A stretch of 9,210 nucleotides of DNA. Origin: DAOTUB01 sp034437455 (GTDB lineage Bacteria > Chloroflexota > Anaerolineae > B4-G1). Below, piece after piece: positions 5,603 to 9,210 of the stretch. The notes under the pieces were generated by a model. That model worked only from the letters and a program-made list of their open reading frames with translations. It was not told the origin of the DNA and made no database searches. Each line of letters begins with the position of its first letter. Positions within the stretch are counted from its first letter, which is position 1. The DNA lies in assembly GCA_034437455.1 (NCBI GenBank), contig DAOTUB010000238.1:1-9210 (forward strand). The letters are read 5' to 3'. The translations under genes and the position numbers were made by a program.

Positions 5603-6673
5603 ATGCCTTTACTTGAACTCTGCAACATTCGCAAATCCTATTCCGACGGCTGGACGCTGGCCGACGTCAGTTTCACCGTCGAGAGGGGAGAGAACGTCTG
5701 CCTGCTCGGCCCCTCCGGCTGCGGCAAGACGACGCTCCTGCGGCTCATCGCCGGCCTGGAGAGACCCGATAGCGGCCAGGTGCTGGTGGATGGAGAGGAT
5801 GTGATAGGCGTTCCCCCGCACCGGCGCGGATTCGGGTTGATGTTCCAGGAGTACGCTCTCTTTCCCCACAAGGATGTCTTGGGCAACGTCGCTTTTGGGC
5901 TGCGGATGGAGCGGACACACGACGTCCGGGGATTGGGCCGCGAATCCATCGCTGCCCGGGTGACCGAGGTGCTGGAGTTGGTCGGGCTGGCCGGTTTCGA
6001 GCGCCGCGACGTGAACCAACTTTCGGGCGGAGAGCGGCAGCGCGTGGCGCTGGCCCGCAGTCTGGCCCCACAGCCGCGCCTGCTGATGCTCGACGAGCCG
6101 CTGGGCGCGCTCGATCGGGCGCTGCGCGAGCGGTTGATGGACGAACTACCCCGCATCCTCCGCCGCGCCGGCGCGACCGCCATCACCGTCACCCACGACC
6201 AGGAGGAGGCCTTCGCCCTCGCCGACCGGGTGGTGCTGCTGCGGGCCGGTCGCGTGATCCAGGTGGGGACGCCGGAGGAGGTCTACCGGCAACCGTCCTC
6301 GACCTGGGTCGCCCGCTTCCTGGGACTGACGAATCTGCTCGGCGGGCGGGTGGTCGAGCGTGGGCGGGTCGAGACAGCGATTGGAGAATGGCGATTGGAG
6401 ACGGGAGATTTTAGGAGAGGGCAGTTGTTGATTCGACCGGAGGCAGCACGGTTGGAGGAGAATGAGCCTAATCTCTTGCATGGAGTGGTCGCGGAGCGTT
6501 CCTTTCGCGGCGGCCATTACCGGCTGGATATGCACCACGCCAGCGGGGTCGAGTTAACCTTCACCTTTCCGGCCGGCGTCGCCCTGCCTGAACCCGGAGA
6601 GCCTATCACCCTCTCGCTGGACCCACAGGCGCTGGCGCTGCTTCCGGCGGAGGAAGAGGAGACGAGAACGTGA
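5603..6673 (+). CDS. thiQ: ABC transporter ATPase, probably of the thiamine importer
   Basis: It hydrolyses ATP to power the thiBP importer, on the cytoplasmic face. All motifs are present: Walker A GPSGCGKTT (about residue 36), Q-loop FQEYALFPH, signature LSGGERQR, Walker B LLMLDEPLGALD and H-loop TVTHDQEEA. The product is 356 residues. Classical ThiQ is near 230, so this one has a C-terminal extension. From WVARFLGLTNLL onward it looks like a TOBE-type regulatory domain, as in FbpC, PotA and CysA, ending near ITLSLDPQALALLP. ATG 5603 is preferred to TTG 5564, which has no binding site and adds a tail with no family match. Assignment to thiamine rests on position after thiBP and on the absence of any other ATPase here. 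An Fe3+ or multi-substrate ATPase is possible. The stop overlaps the next gene in GTGA. Confidence 0.8.
   Translation: MPLLELCNIRKSYSDGWTLADVSFTVERGENVCLLGPSGCGKTTLLRLIAGLERPDSGQVLVDGEDVIGVPPHRRGFGLMFQEYALFPHKDVLGNVAFGLRMERTHDVRGLGRESIAARVTEVLELVGLAGFERRDVNQLSGGERQRVALARSLAPQPRLLMLDEPLGALDRALRERLMDELPRILRRAGATAITVTHDQEEAFALADRVVLLRAGRVIQVGTPEEVYRQPSSTWVARFLGLTNLLGGRVVERGRVETAIGEWRLETGDFRRGQLLIRPEAARLEENEPNLLHGVVAERSFRGGHYRLDMHHASGVELTFTFPAGVALPEPGEPITLSLDPQALALLPAEEEETRT
6377..6401 (+). repeat. Short direct repeat in the thiQ C-terminal domain
   Basis: GCGATTGGAGA occurs at 6377-6387 and again at 6391-6401, a 14-base period, followed by GGGAGATTTTAGGAGAGG. The segment encodes about residues 259-272 (TAIGEWRLETGDF) between the ATPase core and the rest of the TOBE-like domain. 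GATTGGAGA strings are common in intergenic repeats of Chloroflexota as I recall, so this may be a third repeat fixed in a coding region. Ordinary protein sequence is also possible. Confidence 0.45.
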
Positions 6674-8217
6674 AACCCATCAGCGTCTTGAACGACGTGC
6701 TCGGGCCGGTCATGCGCGGGCCGTCCAGTTCACACACCGCCGGGTCGTTTCACATCGGGAAACTGGCCCGCGCGCTGCTGGGCGACGAGCCGGCGTCCGC
6801 GACGTTTACCTTCGATCCGTCCGGCTCGTTCGCCGAGGTTTATCGCCAGCAGGGCAGCGACCTCGGCTTTGCCGCCGGGATGATGGGCTGGTCCATCACC
6901 GACGAGCGTTTCCCTCAGGCGCTCGAACTGGCGGCAGCAGAAGGGGTGCGGATCGCGTTTGCTGTTGAAAAGTTGCCCAAAGCCGACCACCCCAACACCG
7001 TCGATATCCGCATGATCTCCCGGAATGGAGACGAGTTGCACACTGTGGCGCGCTCCGTCGGCGGCGGGGCGGTGATATTCACTCAGGTGGAGACGTGGCC
7101 CGTACGATTGACCGGCGACGCGCACGAGGTGCTGGTTATAGCGGATAAAAGCGCTGCATCTCTGGCGCGCAGGCTCCTGATGCGAGACCTGGAGACCATC
7201 GAGTCGGCCCGGAGAGTTCGCGGCGACCGGGTGTTGCTGCACGTGCGGCGCGGGTCGCCCCTGGACGCCGCCACGCAGGCCCAGATCGAGGAGATATCGG
7301 GCGTCCACCAGATCTGGACAGCGCCTCCCATCCTCTTTGTGCGGCGCGGCAAGCCGCTCTTTTCCAGCGCTGCCGAGATGATCGCCCTTGCAGAAGAGCG
7401 CGGTTGCTCGTTGGGGCGGATCGCGCTGGCCTACGAGTCGACGTTGCTGGGGTTGCCGGAGAGCGAGGTCTTGGCCGAGTTGGCCCGTCGCTTTGAGGTG
7501 ATGCAGGCGGCTGTCCATCGTGGGCTGGAGGACGATCACCTGCAAATGCAGTTACTCCGACCGAGCGCCGGACAGGTTTACCGGGCCGAGGCGGAGGGGC
7601 GCGTGGCGATCGGGGGCATCCACACCCGCGCGGCGGCCCGGGCGATGGCGGCGATGCACGTCAGCGGCGCGATGGGCGTCGTCTGCGCCGCGCCGACGGC
7701 TGGCTCTGCCGGCACGATCCCTGGCGTGGCAGTGACGCTGGCCGAGGAGAAGGGACTGAGCCAGGAACAAACCGCCCTGGCCTTGCTGGCGGCATCGGCG
7801 GTGGGGTTGGTGGTGGGCACGCGGGCGACCTTTGCCGCCGAGGTAGCCGGGTGCCAGGTCGAGATCGGAGCGTCTGGCGCGATGGCCGCCGCAGCCGTGG
7901 TGGAGGCGGCCGGAGGCAGCGCGCGCCAGGCCGCCGACGCAGCCGCCATCGCCTTCCAGAACACGATGGGTTCCGTGTGCGACCTGGTGCAGGGCATCGT
8001 CGAGATTCCCTGCCACACGCGCAACGCGGCGGCGGCGTCCGGGGCGTTCGTCTGCGCCGATCTGATCCTGGGCGGATACGTCAACCCGATCCCGCTGGAC
8101 GAGACAGTGGACGCCGTCTACGCGGTGGGCCAGATGTTGCCGCGAGAACTGCGCTGCACGGCGCTGGGCGGGCTGGCGCTGGCCCCCTCGGCGCTGGCGC
8201 TGCCGCGCCTGAGGTGA
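6670..8217 (+). CDS. sdaA: L-serine dehydratase (iron-sulfur), single-chain beta-alpha
   Basis: It deaminates L-serine to pyruvate and ammonia (EC 4.3.1.17) with an oxygen-sensitive [4Fe-4S] cluster. The 515 residues combine the beta domain (1 to about 220, with GPSSSHTAGS near residue 17) and the alpha domain (from about 240). The alpha domain shows CAAPTAGSAGTIPG (Cys339), AGCQVEIGASGAM (Cys395), GSVCDLVQG (Cys437) and EIPCHTRNA (Cys448). The spacing Cys395-42-Cys437-11-Cys448 equals that of the three cluster ligands in the Legionella enzyme, as I recall them. The C-terminus (ALGGLALAPSALALPRLR) lacks the terminal cysteine that plugs the active site in that enzyme. The GTG start at 6670 overlaps the thiQ stop, and GAGGAG at 6656-6661 gives 8-base spacing. 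Its place at the end of a thiamine importer is unusual. Confidence 0.93.
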   Translation: MKPISVLNDVLGPVMRGPSSSHTAGSFHIGKLARALLGDEPASATFTFDPSGSFAEVYRQQGSDLGFAAGMMGWSITDERFPQALELAAAEGVRIAFAVEKLPKADHPNTVDIRMISRNGDELHTVARSVGGGAVIFTQVETWPVRLTGDAHEVLVIADKSAASLARRLLMRDLETIESARRVRGDRVLLHVRRGSPLDAATQAQIEEISGVHQIWTAPPILFVRRGKPLFSSAAEMIALAEERGCSLGRIALAYESTLLGLPESEVLAELARRFEVMQAAVHRGLEDDHLQMQLLRPSAGQVYRAEAEGRVAIGGIHTRAAARAMAAMHVSGAMGVVCAAPTAGSAGTIPGVAVTLAEEKGLSQEQTALALLAASAVGLVVGTRATFAAEVAGCQVEIGASGAMAAAAVVEAAGGSARQAADAAAIAFQNTMGSVCDLVQGIVEIPCHTRNAAAASGAFVCADLILGGYVNPIPLDETVDAVYAVGQMLPRELRCTALGGLALAPSALALPRLR

Positions 8218-8261
8218 TGGCGTTGGCAATGCTGCTGGCCTGGAGACCTGGGGACTTGTTG
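8218..8261. other. Convergent intergenic gap
   Basis: Forty-four bases lie between the serine dehydratase stop and the restored end of the vapC frame on the opposite strand. I see no hairpin followed by a T run on either strand, so no intrinsic terminator is called. Confidence 0.5.
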
Positions 8262-8725
8262 TTATGGGGTCACATCCTCCGGCTGAGCCAGACGGCGCAG
8301 CCAGGGGAGTGCGTCAAAATCGTCGTCGAAACTGGCGATGGCCGGGATGTCTCGCTCCTGGCAAGCGCGAAACAAGTTTCGTTGGCGATGAGCGCATCGT
8401 TGAAATTCATTGCCCCGGACGATGAACGAATGAGTTCAAGCGCGCCTGGATACAAGCGGGGCGCGTCAGACAGAATCCAAGTGACGATTTCTTTGGGCGC
8501 CTGCTCATCCAGTCGATCGAGCAACGCCTCGACTTTGTCCGCGCGTCCCTTTTCGTGCAGCCGCCGAACAGCGGCGCTGACCGATTCGGCGACGACACAG
8601 TCAAAGTAAAGCCCGGTATGACCGGCTGCTTTGATAGCTTCCCATAAAGTTACTGCTTGCTCGTGCCACAGATCATTGGGGACGAGAAGGGCAACTAGCA
8701 TCGAAGAATCAATCACTATGTTCAT
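8262..8725 (-). pseudogene. vapC: VapC-type PIN-domain toxin, frameshifted near its C-terminus
   Basis: PIN-domain ribonucleases of VapC toxins cleave RNA when the antitoxin is lost. ATG 8725 opens MNIVIDSSMLVALLVPNDLW, with Asp6 of the first catalytic motif. The second acid lies in DCVVAESVSAAVRRL and the third in MNFNDALIANE. After ANET the annotated frame turns into unrelated sequence ending at 8270. One frame over, the true family ending appears: CQERDIPAIASFDDDFDAL with the fourth acidic motif, then PWLRRLAQPEDVTP and TAA at 8262-8264. A single missing T (AAA run at 8370-8372 on the plus strand) restores a 154-residue protein, a normal size. It starts 3 bases after the antitoxin stop. 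Either the toxin is inactivated or the base loss is an assembly error. Confidence 0.82.
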
Positions 8726-8728
8726 GCG

Positions 8729-9031
8729 TCAAACTTCTTCATACAACGCTTCGGTGTCGGCCAGAGCATCACCGCCGACTGGGGGCATGATGCCAACGAG
8801 ACCATCCAAGGAAGAAGCGGGTACCGGAACAGTGGGATAGCGATAAGGAGGTTCCTTCTTTTCTTTCTCCGGACCGGCTACCACCGCTTGTCCCCGTCGG
8901 GCTTGGTCACGCAGGAACTTGACGAACTGCTCGGCGACGGTCAGACTCTCCGACGGCAGATCGTAGAGCAGTGGAACTATACGGTCTTGAATTGTTTGAG
9001 CTGGATTTTGTACCTCGCTACGCACATTCAT
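8729..9031 (-). CDS. VapB-like antitoxin (about 100 aa)
   Basis: This small protein directly upstream of vapC is its probable antitoxin. ATG 9031 (MNVRSEVQNPAQTIQDRIV) is preferred to the longer start at 9109, because GAGGTGA precedes it at 9042-9036. The N-terminal third (LLYDLPSESLTVAEQFVKFL) resembles the DUF2281-type helix of short antitoxin-like proteins. A basic and acidic linker (RRGQAVVAGPEKEKKEPP) follows, and then a tail (YPTVPVPASSLDGLVGIMPP) that probably wraps around the toxin. No clear AbrB, ribbon-helix-helix or helix-turn-helix domain is visible, so autoregulation by this protein is not proven. The stop is 3 bases before the vapC ATG. Confidence 0.72.
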   Translation of the reverse strand: MNVRSEVQNPAQTIQDRIVPLLYDLPSESLTVAEQFVKFLRDQARRGQAVVAGPEKEKKEPPYRYPTVPVPASSLDGLVGIMPPVGGDALADTEALYEEV

Positions 9032-9134
9032 CGGTTCACCTCTACAGTAGTCAACAAACAGGGGAAAATCCCTCCTCCTGTCTATTTGGACTTTGGATAA
9101 ACCCTGCATCGGTTTCCAGCTTGATCTTTAACAA

Positions 9135-9152
9135 ATTTGCGGCAAAATTGGG
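9135..9152 (+). repeat. Motif ATTTGCGGCAAAATTGGG before the right transposase start
   Basis: It matches the motif at 71-88 (read on the minus strand) at 16 of 18 positions, and lies 5 bases before ATG 9158. The two copies point outward from the 9-kb interval, each toward a probable transposase. It may be a terminal or subterminal sequence of a related element. Confidence 0.35.
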
Positions 9153-9157
9153 ACACT

Positions 9158-9210
9158 ATGAATATCCAAAAAAGTGTGTTCCGACTCGAGCAGTTTCGTC
9201 AGACGGTGTA
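9158..9210 (+). mobile_element. Start of a probable IS4-type transposase gene (partial)
   Basis: ATG 9158 opens MNIQKSVFRLEQFRQTV and runs off the window end after 17 full codons. The pattern Leu-Glu-Gln-Phe-Arg-Gln, followed in relatives by a Val/Ile-Tyr, resembles N-termini of IS4-like DDE transposases as I remember them. A GGGA lies 5 bases upstream. Too little is visible for a firm family call. It appears different from the protein started at the left window end. Confidence 0.4.

Noticed and set aside
6730..8229. Two long minus-strand frames (271 and 225 codons) opposite the serine dehydratase
   Set aside because: Their composition is typical of antisense shadows of a GC-rich gene, and no known motif is seen.
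1..9210. CRISPR array, tRNA or rRNA genes
   Set aside because: No regularly spaced repeats and no cloverleaf or rRNA signatures were seen on either strand.

Overview
The window looks like a piece of a GC-rich bacterial chromosome, most likely Chloroflexota of the Anaerolineae type. That placement is an inference. It rests on GC-rich coding, a lipoprotein with a Thr/Pro-rich linker, GGAGACAAGG-type and CAGGCT-type palindromic repeats that I associate with that phylum, and the mix of VapBC and IS debris. TGA ends most of the genes and no glycine or tryptophan recoding is needed, so the ordinary bacterial code applies.

Layout. Positions 1-27 (minus) hold the first codons of a probable transposase, whose 5' flank cuts off the end of a broken FtsX/MacB-type ABC permease (minus, about 126-813). 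A 220-bp divergent intergenic region follows, with a strong sigma-70-type promoter (999-1027). Next come a TPP riboswitch with an intrinsic terminator (about 1055-1205) and a thiamine salvage operon: thiN (thiamine pyrophosphokinase), thiB (thiamine-binding lipoprotein) and thiP (double permease). A lower-GC two-gene cassette of unknown function with its own promoter-like sequence (4764-5542) separates thiP from its likely ATPase gene, thiQ (5603-6673). A single-chain iron-sulfur L-serine dehydratase (6670-8217) overlaps the end of thiQ. A convergent vapB-vapC-like pair follows on the minus strand (8262-9031), with VapC frameshifted. The window ends in the first codons of a second probable transposase (9158 onward, plus).

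How it works together. ThiB, ThiP and ThiQ would import thiamine and ThiN would convert it to TPP. TPP would then bind the leader RNA and stop transcription. The bases CCAGCGG of the aptamer can pair perfectly with CCGCTGG inside the terminator hairpin, which gives a concrete antiterminator model. No de novo thiamine genes are visible here, so the locus is a salvage operon. The serine dehydratase is translationally coupled to thiQ for no obvious reason.

The most unusual feature is repeat invasion inside coding sequence. Two palindromic repeat units sit in frame within thiP (3012-3080 and 4196-4235), and a short direct repeat lies in thiQ. The window also carries several signs of decay: two probable one-base homopolymer deletions (permease and vapC) and an in-frame TGA in the first cassette gene. 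Some of these could be assembly errors.
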